Source: UMGS1279 sp045534095
Lineage (GTDB): Bacteria; Bacillota; Clostridia; Oscillospirales; Acutalibacteraceae
DNA length: 9,423 bases
Assembly: GCA_045534095.1 (NCBI GenBank)
Contig: JAZSJA010000116.1
Span: 1-9,423, forward strand
Reading direction: 5' to 3'
Below the pieces are notes generated by a model that saw nothing but the letters and a program-made list of their open reading frames with translations, ran no database searches and was not told the DNA's origin. This document shows, in pieces, positions 1-6,379 of the stretch; the first letter of the stretch is position 1, and the number at the start of each line of letters is the position of its first letter. The position numbers were made by a program, and so were the translations under genes.

Positions 1-530
1 TTATGTTACCTACTATGCTTGCAATAGTACTTCACGAAGCAGGTCATATTATTGCACTTAGCTTATTGAAATCAAAGCCGGAAAGGATAATTTTAAGGGT
101 TGGAACCCTTAGGATATCGGGGCGATTTTTATTAACGACAAAAAAAGAAATAGTTATGTTGCTTGCCGGACCTCTTTTAAATCTCTTTTTGTTTTCTGCG
201 TTATTATGTTTGTATTTCATTTTAGGTGATTTTTTTGTTTTGAATTTTTCTCTTGTAATGCTTGTGGTGGGCGGTTTTAATCTTCTTCCGATTATAGGTC
301 TCGACGGCGGAGGGATTATTGAGATAATATTTAATAGTTTTTTAAAGCAAAAAGCAGTAAAACTACTTTCAATTTTTATTTCATTTATAACAATATTTTC
401 TATATTGGTGCTGGGGCTTTTCGTTTTTCTAGATACAAAAAGCAATATTTCCTTAATTTTAATGGGAATATATCTTTTTTTAGGAATTTTACTCTCAAAA
501 AAGCAAAAGAATTATTGCAAATTATTTTAA
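1..530 (+). CDS. Site-2 (M50) zinc metalloprotease, SpoIVFB-like, 5'-truncated
   Basis: This is an intramembrane zinc protease of family M50, which cleaves membrane-bound substrates such as pro-sigma factors or anti-sigma factors. Counting from the ATG at position 3, the zinc-binding HEAGH motif lies at residues 11-15. The second motif, NLLP followed by LDGG, lies at residues 93-103, with Asp101 as the expected third zinc ligand. Hydrophobic segments fall at about 1-21, 50-74, 77-100, 120-143 and 149-164, so this is a polytopic membrane protein. SpoIVFB has HExxH near residue 43, and the reading frame here stays open through base 1. The real start is therefore probably upstream of the window and about 30 residues are missing. 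Position next to the radical SAM/DUF2344 pair is typical of clostridial SpoIVFB-type genes. A role in sporulation (processing of pro-sigma-K) is an inference, because no spoIVFA is visible. The M50 assignment itself is firm. Confidence 0.88.
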   Translation, partial: MLPTMLAIVLHEAGHIIALSLLKSKPERIILRVGTLRISGRFLLTTKKEIVMLLAGPLLNLFLFSALLCLYFILGDFFVLNFSLVMLVVGGFNLLPIIGLDGGGIIEIIFNSFLKQKAVKLLSIFISFITIFSILVLGLFVFLDTKSNISLILMGIYLFLGILLSKKQKNYCKLF

Positions 531-543
531 AATATAGTACAAT
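515..543 (+). promoter_or_regulatory. Sigma-A-type promoter for the radical SAM gene
   Basis: TTGCAA at 515-520 is separated by exactly 17 bases from TACAAT at 538-543. Each hexamer matches the consensus at five of six positions. The element overlaps the last codons of the protease gene and lies about 30 bases before the GTG start at 577. It suggests that the radical SAM/DUF2344/DUF368 genes can be transcribed independently of the protease. Confidence 0.5.
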
Positions 544-563
544 AAATATAATTATTGCAATTT

Positions 564-569
564 GGGAGG
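564..569 (+). promoter_or_regulatory. Ribosome binding site that decides the GTG start at 577
   Basis: GGGAGG at 564-569 sits seven bases before GTG at 577. An in-frame TTG at 562 would place this ribosome binding site inside the coding sequence, so 577 is the likely start. Confidence 0.75.
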
Positions 570-576
570 CTCCAAG

Positions 577-2436
577 GTGGATAATAATCGATTGGAACAG
601 CTTTTTTTAACTGTACAAAAGCCGGGTAGATACTCAGGTGGTGAGATGGGTAGTGTAATTAAAGATAAATCTAAAGTAGATGTTAGATTTGCTTTTTGCT
701 TCCCTGATACTTACGAAATAGGAATGTCCCATTTGGGTATGAAGATTCTTTACGGTTTGTTTAATGAACGTGAGGATATTTGGTGTGAGCGAGTTTTTGC
801 ACCTTGGATGGATTTCGAAGAGGTTATGCGTAAAGAAAACATCCCTCTTTTTGCCCTTGAAAGCCGCGACCCTGTAAAAGATTTTGATTTTATTGGGTTT
901 ACTTTGCAGTACGAACTTTCCTATACCAATATTTTAAATATGTTGGATTTAGCCGGTATTCCCCTTAAATCTGCCGAGAGAACCGACCTCACGCCATTGG
1001 TTGTGGCGGGTGGTCCTTGTGCTTGCAACCCTGAGCCACTTGCTGACTTTGTAGATATTTTTTTCCTTGGTGAGGGAGAAGAGGTCGATTTAGAGGTAAT
1101 CGATCTTTATAAGGAATATAAGGCAAGGGGCGGTAATGATAAGCAAGAATTTTTAAAGCTTGCCTCTGGAATTGAGGGCGTTTACGTGCCCTCCCTTTAT
1201 GACGTGGAATATGATGAAAATGGTAAAATAATTCGCTATATCCCAAAGAATGGTGTTCCCGCAACCGTTAGTAAGCGTATTATGGGTGATATGGATAAAG
1301 CTTATTATCCCAAGAATTTTGTTGTACCATTTACAGAAATTGTCCACGATAGAGCGGTTATGGAGATATTCCGCGGATGTATTCGCGGCTGTAGATTTTG
1401 TCAGGCAGGCTTTATTTATCGTCCTGTTAGAGAAAAATCTGCCGACGTTATAAATACCGAAGCAAAGGCTCTTTGTGATAATACGGGCTATGACGAAATG
1501 TCACTTTCTTCCCTTAGTACAAGTGATTATACTGAGATTGAGCCGCTTCTTTCCCGTATGATCGAGTGGACCGATGAGGATAAAATAAGCCTTTCATTAC
1601 CATCACTTCGTATAGATAATTTTTCTCCTGAACTACTTGAAAAAATGAAGATGATTCGCAAAAGCGGTCTTACCTTCGCCCCCGAGGCGGGTACACAGCG
1701 TCTTCGTGACGTTATAAATAAAAACATAACCGAAAAAGATATTATGAAATCTTGTGCGGTGGCGTTTGCAGGCGGATATACTGCAGTTAAGCTCTACTTT
1801 ATGATAGGCCTTCCCACCGAAACAGATGAGGATATTATAGGCATTGCAAAGCTAGGTCAGAAGATTGTTGACCTCTACTATAACGTGGACGGCAGACCAA
1901 AAGGCAAGGGCGTTAACGTTTCCATAAGTGTTTCTACTTTTGTTCCTAAGCCTTTTACCCCATTTGAATTTTGCGAGCAGATTTCAAAGGATGAGATGCG
2001 CCGTCGTCAACAACTTTTAAGGGATAGTATTACAACTAAAAAAATCTCTCTAAGTTGGCACGATAGTGATACAAGTGCCTTAGAGGGTGCACTTGCAAGA
2101 GGCGACCGCCGAGTAGGTGAGGTTATTTTAAAAGCTTTTGAAATGGGAGCAAAGATGGATAGCTGGGGTGAGTCATTTAGTTATGATTTATGGCTTGAAG
2201 CCTTTAAAAAAGCAGGACTTAGCCCTGAATTTTACGCAAATCGTGAAAGAGAAATAAACGAGGTTAATCCTTGGGATCATTTAGATTATGGTGTTACCAA
2301 AGAATTTTTAATAAGGGAATATAACCTTGCAAAGGAAGCCGCCACAACTCCAAACTGTCGCGAAAAATGCGCTGGATGTGGTGCAAATAAATACGGAAAG
2401 GGTGTTTGCTTTGAAAAATGTAAGAATGTTCTTTAA
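577..2436 (+). CDS. TIGR03960-type B12-binding-like/radical SAM protein
   Basis: A 619-residue radical SAM enzyme of the TIGR03960 type; its reaction is not known to me. The N-terminal third resembles a B12-binding (Rossmann-like) domain, with segments such as PDTYEIGMSHLG and VVAGGPC, but I see no classic DxHxxG cobalamin-ligand motif. The radical SAM core carries the 4Fe-4S motif CxxxCxxC at Cys268, Cys272 and Cys275 (GCIRGCRFCQ). The extreme C-terminus is cysteine-rich: Cys594, Cys598 and Cys601 repeat the CxxxCxxC spacing, followed by Cys611 and Cys615, which suggests an auxiliary Fe-S cluster. The start is set at GTG 577 because of the GGGAGG site at 564-569; an in-frame TTG at 562 would add five residues. 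The gene overlaps the DUF2344 partner, with which this family is usually paired, so the two products probably act together. Many clostridia have ribonuclease G and rplU-rpmA further downstream, but none appear here. Confidence 0.9.
   Translation: MDNNRLEQLFLTVQKPGRYSGGEMGSVIKDKSKVDVRFAFCFPDTYEIGMSHLGMKILYGLFNEREDIWCERVFAPWMDFEEVMRKENIPLFALESRDPVKDFDFIGFTLQYELSYTNILNMLDLAGIPLKSAERTDLTPLVVAGGPCACNPEPLADFVDIFFLGEGEEVDLEVIDLYKEYKARGGNDKQEFLKLASGIEGVYVPSLYDVEYDENGKIIRYIPKNGVPATVSKRIMGDMDKAYYPKNFVVPFTEIVHDRAVMEIFRGCIRGCRFCQAGFIYRPVREKSADVINTEAKALCDNTGYDEMSLSSLSTSDYTEIEPLLSRMIEWTDEDKISLSLPSLRIDNFSPELLEKMKMIRKSGLTFAPEAGTQRLRDVINKNITEKDIMKSCAVAFAGGYTAVKLYFMIGLPTETDEDIIGIAKLGQKIVDLYYNVDGRPKGKGVNVSISVSTFVPKPFTPFEFCEQISKDEMRRRQQLLRDSITTKKISLSWHDSDTSALEGALARGDRRVGEVILKAFEMGAKMDSWGESFSYDLWLEAFKKAGLSPEFYANREREINEVNPWDHLDYGVTKEFLIREYNLAKEAATTPNCREKCAGCGANKYGKGVCFEKCKNVL
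2395..2402 (+). promoter_or_regulatory. Ribosome binding site inside the upstream gene, supporting TTG 2411
   Basis: GGAAAGGG at 2395-2402 lies inside the end of the radical SAM gene and eight bases before TTG at 2411. The alternative ATG at 2426 has no comparable purine-rich site at the right distance. Confidence 0.55.
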
Positions 2437-3070
2437 AAAAAGCGGCCCTCTTCGTTTTGTATCCCATTTGGATATGACAAGGGTTATGACAAGACTACTC
2501 CGTCTTTCAAAGGTGCCGATTTGGTATACCGAGGGTTTTAATCGTCATCCATACATTACCTTTGCTTTACCCCTCTCATTAGGCTTTTCCAGCGAGTATG
2601 AGGTTATGGACTTCAGATTTGATGATGAGAACGATAATTTTGATATAAATCTAGCCGAAAAGATGATCAGAGATGTTGCCCCAAAGGGTATTGAGGTAAT
2701 TGGGCTTAAAGAACCCGTGTATAAATGCGGCAAAATAACTATGGCCGATTTTGAAATAACCTTTTTAAAGGATTCGGGTGCAGATAAAAAAAGCCTTGAA
2801 GAATTTTTAAACTTAAAGGAGATTATCGTTTCCAAAACCACTAAAAAAGGTGGAACAAAGGAAATCGATCTTGCTTCAAAAATTATAAGTGCTAAGGTAT
2901 CTGATGGTGAGGCTATAGTTCTTTCCCTTAGACTTCCCGCAGGCGGAGAGGACAATGTTAATCCTAAAATACTAGTAGATAAATACCTTAGCGAAATAGA
3001 TAAACAAAGCGGTTTTTATACCGTTAATCGTACGGGTTTGTTTTTGTCAGATGGTACGAAATTTGAGTAG
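2411..3070 (+). CDS. Radical SAM-linked protein, DUF2344/TIGR03936
   Basis: A protein of 219 residues when started at TTG 2411. This start gives an N-terminus of MKNVRMFFKKSG, which fits the family's usual opening (a few residues, then VR, then F-x-K-x-G). The DUF2344 signature follows: LRFVSHLDMTR, then EGFNRHPYITFALPL and LGFSSEYEVMD. The family is found as a separate gene after TIGR03960 radical SAM proteins, and also fused to them or near RNase E/G. Its molecular role is unknown; partner or substrate-delivery functions are inferred only from linkage. It overlaps the upstream gene by 26 bp, so translation is probably coupled. ATG 2426 is an alternative start that would give 214 residues. 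An in-frame ATG at 2327 would add 28 residues lacking any family resemblance and is rejected. No transmembrane segment is evident. Confidence 0.85.
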   Translation: MKNVRMFFKKSGPLRFVSHLDMTRVMTRLLRLSKVPIWYTEGFNRHPYITFALPLSLGFSSEYEVMDFRFDDENDNFDINLAEKMIRDVAPKGIEVIGLKEPVYKCGKITMADFEITFLKDSGADKKSLEEFLNLKEIIVSKTTKKGGTKEIDLASKIISAKVSDGEAIVLSLRLPAGGEDNVNPKILVDKYLSEIDKQSGFYTVNRTGLFLSDGTKFE

Positions 3071-3079
3071 GTAGGTAGA

Positions 3080-3889
3080 ATGTTGAAATCATTATTAGTG
3101 ATATTCAAGGGCTTTTTTGTAGGCGGAACTATGATGGTGCCCGGAGTCAGTGGTGGCTCAATGGCAATGATTTTAGGCATTTATAATAGTCTTATTGGAA
3201 GCATCGCCAATTTTAAAAAAGCACCTATAAAAAACGCCGTGTTTTTAATAAAATTCTGTATCGGCTCCATTCTTGGTATAGTTTTGTTTTCCAGGTTTGT
3301 AATCGCCCCTTTGCTTAATATGTTCCCTCTTAAAGTAAGCTATTTCTTTTTAGGGGCTGTTGCGGGCGGAGTTCCTATGATTTATAAAACAGCAGGCGTT
3401 AAAAAATTCAGTTTAAATGCAATAAGCTATCCTCTTGTAGGCGTTATTTTTGTGTTGCTTATTACCTTAATACCAAACGGAGTTTTTAGGCCGAGCAGCT
3501 CTTTTGGAATTGATGACGTTATTTTACAGGTTGTGGGTGGATTCTTTATTGCGGTAGGTCTTATTCTTCCCGGAATAAGCGTTTCCCAACTTCTTTATAT
3601 GTTTGGGCTTTACGAAACCGTTGTGTTTGTTAAGAGTTTTAATGAGATAATAGCCTTAATTCCTCTTGGAGTAGGAGTTTTAATAGGTTGCCTTGCTTCA
3701 GCAAAGCTTATGGATAAGGCTATGAAGAAAAATCCCGAGGCTACATATTTAATTGTATTTGGATTTTTATTAGGCTCCCTTTATGAACTATTCCCGGGTT
3801 TGCCAATTGGCTGGGATATTCCAATTTGTGTTTTAACTTTTGTTGCAGGCTTCAGTTTTATTTACTTTTTGCAAAAGTTAGAAAAATAG
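3080..3889 (+). CDS. DUF368 membrane protein, PopT-type undecaprenyl-phosphate translocase
   Basis: A 269-residue polytopic membrane protein of the DUF368 family. Members of this family (PopT) have been shown to take part in flipping undecaprenyl phosphate back across the membrane, which recycles the lipid carrier for peptidoglycan and other envelope polymers. The family signature is clear: PGVSGG at residues 21-26, followed by LGIY. A second, related segment, PGISVSQLLYMFGLY, starts at Pro164, so the protein has an internal repeat of the kind expected for a transporter with pseudo-twofold symmetry. Hydrophobic stretches run through the whole length. The ATG lies nine bases after the DUF2344 stop, with a modest TAGGTAG ribosome binding site, so it is most likely the last gene of this operon. 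A terminator follows at once. The family assignment is firm, and transport of C55-P by this particular protein is inferred from the family. Confidence 0.87.
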   Translation: MLKSLLVIFKGFFVGGTMMVPGVSGGSMAMILGIYNSLIGSIANFKKAPIKNAVFLIKFCIGSILGIVLFSRFVIAPLLNMFPLKVSYFFLGAVAGGVPMIYKTAGVKKFSLNAISYPLVGVIFVLLITLIPNGVFRPSSSFGIDDVILQVVGGFFIAVGLILPGISVSQLLYMFGLYETVVFVKSFNEIIALIPLGVGVLIGCLASAKLMDKAMKKNPEATYLIVFGFLLGSLYELFPGLPIGWDIPICVLTFVAGFSFIYFLQKLEK

Positions 3890-3892
3890 TAT

Positions 3893-3937
3893 AAAAAAGC
3901 TCAACAGATTTTTTAAAAAAATTGTTGAGTTTTTTTA
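3893..3937 (+). terminator. Intrinsic terminator after the DUF368 gene
   Basis: CTCAACA at 3900-3906 pairs with TGTTGAG at 3923-3929, and the AT-rich interior can pair further. A run of seven T follows at 3930-3936. A-rich sequence before the stem (3893-3898) mirrors the T run, so the hairpin may also work weakly on the opposite strand. It ends the first transcription unit just before the nagB promoter region. Confidence 0.85.
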
Positions 3938-3987
3938 TTTAAAAGAGTATTGCTTTAAAACTTGGGCTAAAATAAATAAAATTACTT

Positions 3988-4031
3988 TATAATACTATTG
4001 AAAAAAACAATACATATGTTAAACTTATACT
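3988..4031 (+). promoter_or_regulatory. Likely nagB promoter region, exact element uncertain
   Basis: Two readings are possible. One is TTGAAA at 3998-4003 with TAAACT at 4020-4025 (16-base spacer). The other is one of the good -10-like hexamers, TATAAT at 3988-3993 or TATACT at 4026-4031, each with only a poor -35. An inverted repeat, TATTG-N7-CAATA, covers 3996-4012 and could be an operator. A promoter is needed here because the previous unit ends in a terminator. Confidence 0.35.
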
Positions 4032-4059
4032 GTAATAATTTATTTTATGAGGTATAAAT

Positions 4060-4770
4060 ATGAGATTTATTAAAGTTGAAAATTACGAAAAACTTAGTCG
4101 TCAGGCTGCGAATATTATTTCAGCACAGGTTATTATAAAACCTGATAGTGTTTTAGGTCTTGCTACCGGCTCCACCCCAATAGGTGCTTACACTCAACTT
4201 ATAAAATGGTTTGAAAAAGAGGATGTTGATTTTAGTCAAACTATCACCGTTAACCTCGATGAATACGTAGGGTTAAATGGCGATAATGATCAAAGCTATC
4301 GTTATTTTATGGATAATACCTTTTTCAATCATATAAACATAAAAAAAGAAAATACTTTTGTTCCAAACGGTTGCGCTTCCGACCTTGAGGCAGAGGGAGT
4401 TGCATATGACACCAAAATCAAAGAACTTGGCGGAATTGATCTTCAACTTCTTGGCATTGGCGTTGATGGACATATTGGATTTAACGAGCCTGATGATGTA
4501 TTTGTTAAAGGCACCCACGTTGTAAAGCTTCATGAATCCACCATTGAAGCAAATTCAAGATTTTTTGAGAAAAAGGAAGACGTTCCCACAAAGGCAATAA
4601 CAATGGGTATGCTTTCCATTATGCAGGCCAAAAAAATATTACTTATTGCTAATGGTCAAAATAAAAAAGAAATACTCGAAAAGGCATTTTATGGTCCTAT
4701 TACTCCTCAAATTCCTGCATCTATTTTACAGCTTCATTCCGACATTACCGTAATATATAGCGAAAATTAG
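4060..4770 (+). CDS. nagB: Glucosamine-6-phosphate deaminase
   Basis: Cytoplasmic enzyme that converts glucosamine 6-phosphate to fructose 6-phosphate plus ammonia, the last step of amino-sugar catabolism. The 236 residues match the usual length of Gram-positive NagB, shorter than the allosteric E. coli enzyme of about 266 residues. Motifs in order are LATGSTPIGAY (phosphate loop), NLDEY with the catalytic Asp67 (E. coli Asp72), and GIGVDGHIGFNEP with Asp136, His138 and Glu143 (E. coli Asp141, His143 and Glu148). The ATG is preceded by TGAGG at 4048-4052 with a seven-base gap. It appears to be a single-gene unit, with a terminator upstream and the next gene having its own promoter. No nagA or transporter is adjacent. 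The GH20 hexosaminidase 3 kb downstream could feed the same pathway, though it is in a separate transcription unit. Assignment is very secure. Confidence 0.96.
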   Translation: MRFIKVENYEKLSRQAANIISAQVIIKPDSVLGLATGSTPIGAYTQLIKWFEKEDVDFSQTITVNLDEYVGLNGDNDQSYRYFMDNTFFNHINIKKENTFVPNGCASDLEAEGVAYDTKIKELGGIDLQLLGIGVDGHIGFNEPDDVFVKGTHVVKLHESTIEANSRFFEKKEDVPTKAITMGMLSIMQAKKILLIANGQNKKEILEKAFYGPITPQIPASILQLHSDITVIYSEN

Positions 4771-4779
4771 CATAAATAC

Positions 4780-4808
4780 TTGCAATTTTCTACAAAGTGT
4801 GGTATACT
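4780..4808 (+). promoter_or_regulatory. Strong sigma-A-type promoter of nrdR, extended -10
   Basis: TTGCAA at 4780-4785, a 17-base spacer, and TATACT at 4803-4808 preceded by TGG (an extended -10 motif). The predicted transcript start near 4815 leaves a leader of about 30 bases before the ATG at 4844. An imperfect palindrome, AAAGTGT/ATACTTT at 4794-4810, overlaps the -10 and could be an operator. Confidence 0.7.
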
Positions 4809-4843
4809 TTATAAAAATTATTTATAAAGGCGGTTACTGCTGT

Positions 4844-5299
4844 ATGAAATGTCCTTATTGTTCCTTTGAGGAAAGCAAGGTTATTGATTCTCGTCCCACT
4901 GATGAGGGAGAGCGAATTCGTCGCAGACGAGAATGTTTAAGTTGTCAAAAACGTTTTACTACCTATGAGATCATCGAAAGCCTTCCCATTATTGTAATTA
5001 AGAAGGATAAATCCCGTGAGGTATTTAATCGTGATAAACTTCTTAACGGTTTACTCAGAGCTTGTGAAAAGCGTCCCGTTTCTTTAGAAAAATTAGAGAA
5101 TATGATAGACGAAATTGAAGTTGTGCTTCAAAATTCTCTTGACCGTGAGGTTTCCAGCGATAAAATCGGTGAACTTGTTATGGACAAGCTTAAAGATGTT
5201 GATGAGGTTGCTTACGTACGTTTTGCATCTGTTTACCGTCAGTTTAAGGATATTGGAACATTTATGAGTGAACTTAATAAATTGCTTAATACAAAATAG
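4844..5299 (+). CDS. nrdR: Transcriptional repressor NrdR
   Basis: A 151-residue repressor that controls ribonucleotide reductase genes in response to nucleotide (ATP/dATP) binding. The N-terminal zinc ribbon has Cys3, Cys6, Cys31 and Cys34, with the highly conserved stretch VIDSRPTDEGERIRRRREC between the pairs. The ATP-cone domain follows from about residue 46 (PIIVIKKD, FNRDKLLNGLLRACEKRPV) and ends with the conserved VAYVRFASVYRQFKD. The start is ATG 4844, which gives the invariant MKCPYC opening; AAAGGCGG at 4827-4834 is the ribosome binding site. An in-frame GTG/ATG region upstream (from 4799) overlaps the promoter and is not used. It has its own promoter and a hairpin just after the stop, so it is probably monocistronic. 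No nrd genes are in the window, which is usual for this regulator. Assignment is very secure. Confidence 0.97.
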   Translation: MKCPYCSFEESKVIDSRPTDEGERIRRRRECLSCQKRFTTYEIIESLPIIVIKKDKSREVFNRDKLLNGLLRACEKRPVSLEKLENMIDEIEVVLQNSLDREVSSDKIGELVMDKLKDVDEVAYVRFASVYRQFKDIGTFMSELNKLLNTK

Positions 5300-5312
5300 G
5301 ATTATGTTAAAT

Positions 5313-5345
5313 GGGGTTGTCTCTATAGTGAGGCAACCCCTTTGT
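5313..5345 (+). terminator. Hairpin after nrdR, probable terminator
   Basis: An 11-bp stem pairs 5313-5323 (GGGGTTGTCTC) with 5330-5340 (GAGGCAACCCC) with one G-U pair, around a six-base loop. The T tract after it is short (TTTGTGATT), so termination may be incomplete, but position right after the nrdR stop supports the call. Confidence 0.7.
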
Positions 5346-5395
5346 GATTACTACCAATATATTAAAAATTGAACAATATTAAAAAGTATTAGTTA

Positions 5396-5424
5396 TTTAC
5401 TTTTTTGAAAAAATATTGTATAAT
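5396..5424 (+). promoter_or_regulatory. Promoter of the AraC-family gene
   Basis: A perfect TATAAT at 5419-5424 with TTTACT (4 of 6) at 5396-5401 and a 17-base spacer. Transcription would begin near 5431, which makes ATG 5441 the first usable start with a leader of only about 10 bases. The 9-base string TGTATAATG recurs at the next promoter (6342-6350). Confidence 0.5.
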
Positions 5425-5440
5425 GTTCCATGGTGATATT

Positions 5441-6295
5441 ATGCATAATGTTTATTCAAAAGAAAATCAAACTAAGTATTATATTGAGGGCGATATACAG
5501 TTGCAAATAAATACAGTAAAATGTCATAGTCCGCACACTCACGATTTTATTGAGTTTGTGTATATGATGAGGGGTAAAAGTCTACATAAAATTAATGGTG
5601 TAGAGTATCCGTTAAATAGCGGTGATTTGCTTATAATCAATTATGATCAGGTGCATAGTTTTAACGGTGACCCTAACGCAATCTACTGTAATTTTCTTAT
5701 AAAGCCAACATTAATTGATAAACGAATGGAAAAATGCAGAGATCTTTTTTCTCTTTTTAATACGGCAAATTATAAAGAGTTTAAAGAACTTATAAATAAT
5801 GATTGTCGCCATATCCACTTTTCCCCTGAGGAAAAGGATTGCTTTGAATATATGCTTCGTCTTCTTAATGTTGAAACAAAGGAAAAGAAAATTGGTTACG
5901 ATTTAATGACAAGTGTGGGAGTTAATTTTCTGCTTACCATGATATTTCGTAAAATGTGCAATACTCATAAAAATCAAGATAGGCAGATAACAAAGATTTT
6001 TGAACACATAAACAAAAACTATGATCAGAACATCTCTGTTACCGTGCTGGCTAGGATGTGCAATTATAATTCCTCATACTTCAGCAGAATTTTTAAAAAT
6101 TATGCGGGTGTGCCTTTTTCAACATATCTTAAAAAGGTTCGCATTGAAAACGCTTGCCGTATAATTAAATCTCAAAATATAACCATCGGAAAGCTTTATA
6201 CCAAGGTAGGCTATACAAATAAAACGAATTTTTATAAGCATTTTAAAGAGGTTACGGGAGTTACTCCCTATCAGTTCAAAAAAGTAAAAAACTAA
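5441..6295 (+). CDS. AraC-family regulator with N-terminal cupin
   Basis: A 284-residue transcription factor. The N-terminal half is an AraC-type cupin that would bind a small ligand, probably a sugar: HSPHTHDFIEF at residues 29-39, then the SGDLLIIN turn and VHSF. The C-terminal 100 residues form the double helix-turn-helix. The first helix unit contains VLARMCNYNSSYFSRIFKNYAG (from about residue 198), and the second contains KVGYTNKTNFYKHFKEVTGVTPYQFKKV, the classic family ending. The start is chosen as ATG 5441 because the promoter -10 at 5419-5424 overlaps the upstream alternatives (TTG 5405, ATG 5423). GGTGA at 5432-5436 is a rather close ribosome binding site. It lies directly before the DraG-like/GH20 operon and is the likely activator of it. 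The ligand is unknown, and autoregulation is possible. Confidence 0.88.
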   Translation: MHNVYSKENQTKYYIEGDIQLQINTVKCHSPHTHDFIEFVYMMRGKSLHKINGVEYPLNSGDLLIINYDQVHSFNGDPNAIYCNFLIKPTLIDKRMEKCRDLFSLFNTANYKEFKELINNDCRHIHFSPEEKDCFEYMLRLLNVETKEKKIGYDLMTSVGVNFLLTMIFRKMCNTHKNQDRQITKIFEHINKNYDQNISVTVLARMCNYNSSYFSRIFKNYAGVPFSTYLKKVRIENACRIIKSQNITIGKLYTKVGYTNKTNFYKHFKEVTGVTPYQFKKVKN

Positions 6296-6309
6296 TACTT
6301 TTTTGTGTA

Positions 6310-6326
6310 ATGAAAATATCTTTCAT
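6310..6326 (+). promoter_or_regulatory. Inverted repeat before the DraG-like/GH20 operon, candidate operator
   Basis: ATGAAA at 6310-6315 and TTTCAT at 6321-6326 form a perfect 6-5-6 inverted repeat that overlaps or adjoins the weak -35 region. The arms are short and the surroundings AT-rich, so chance is possible. No T run follows, so it is unlikely to be the terminator of the regulator gene. Confidence 0.35.
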
Positions 6327-6349
6327 ATTAAACACTTTTTATGTATAAT
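6322..6349 (+). promoter_or_regulatory. Promoter of the DraG-like/GH20 operon, weak -35
   Basis: A perfect TATAAT at 6344-6349 has only TTCATA (4 of 6, 16-base spacer) at 6322-6327 as its -35. A good -10 with a poor -35 is what an activator-dependent promoter often looks like, consistent with control by the adjacent AraC-family protein. Transcription from about 6356 excludes the in-frame ATG at 6341 and favours ATG 6380. Confidence 0.45.
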
Positions 6350-6379
6350 GAAAACAAACTTATACAAAGGGTGTTTTTT

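Noticed and set aside
44..445. Open reading frame of 133 codons on the minus strand opposite the M50 protease
   Set aside because: It has no recognisable domain and is fully contained in a gene with clear catalytic motifs. It is an antisense shadow.
562..576. TTG 562 as the start of the radical SAM protein
   Set aside because: The GGGAGG ribosome binding site would fall inside the coding sequence, while GTG 577 is ideally spaced from it.
5405..5424. TTGAAA at 5405 as the -35 for TATAAT at 5419
   Set aside because: The gap is only eight bases; the TTTACT at 5396 gives a 17-base spacer.
6310..6326. Inverted repeat as a terminator of the AraC-family gene
   Set aside because: The stem is only six AT-rich pairs and no T run follows.
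6341..6379. ATG 6341 as the start of the DraG-like protein
   Set aside because: It overlaps the promoter -10 at 6344-6349, and ATG 6380 has a good ribosome binding site and begins at the family domain.
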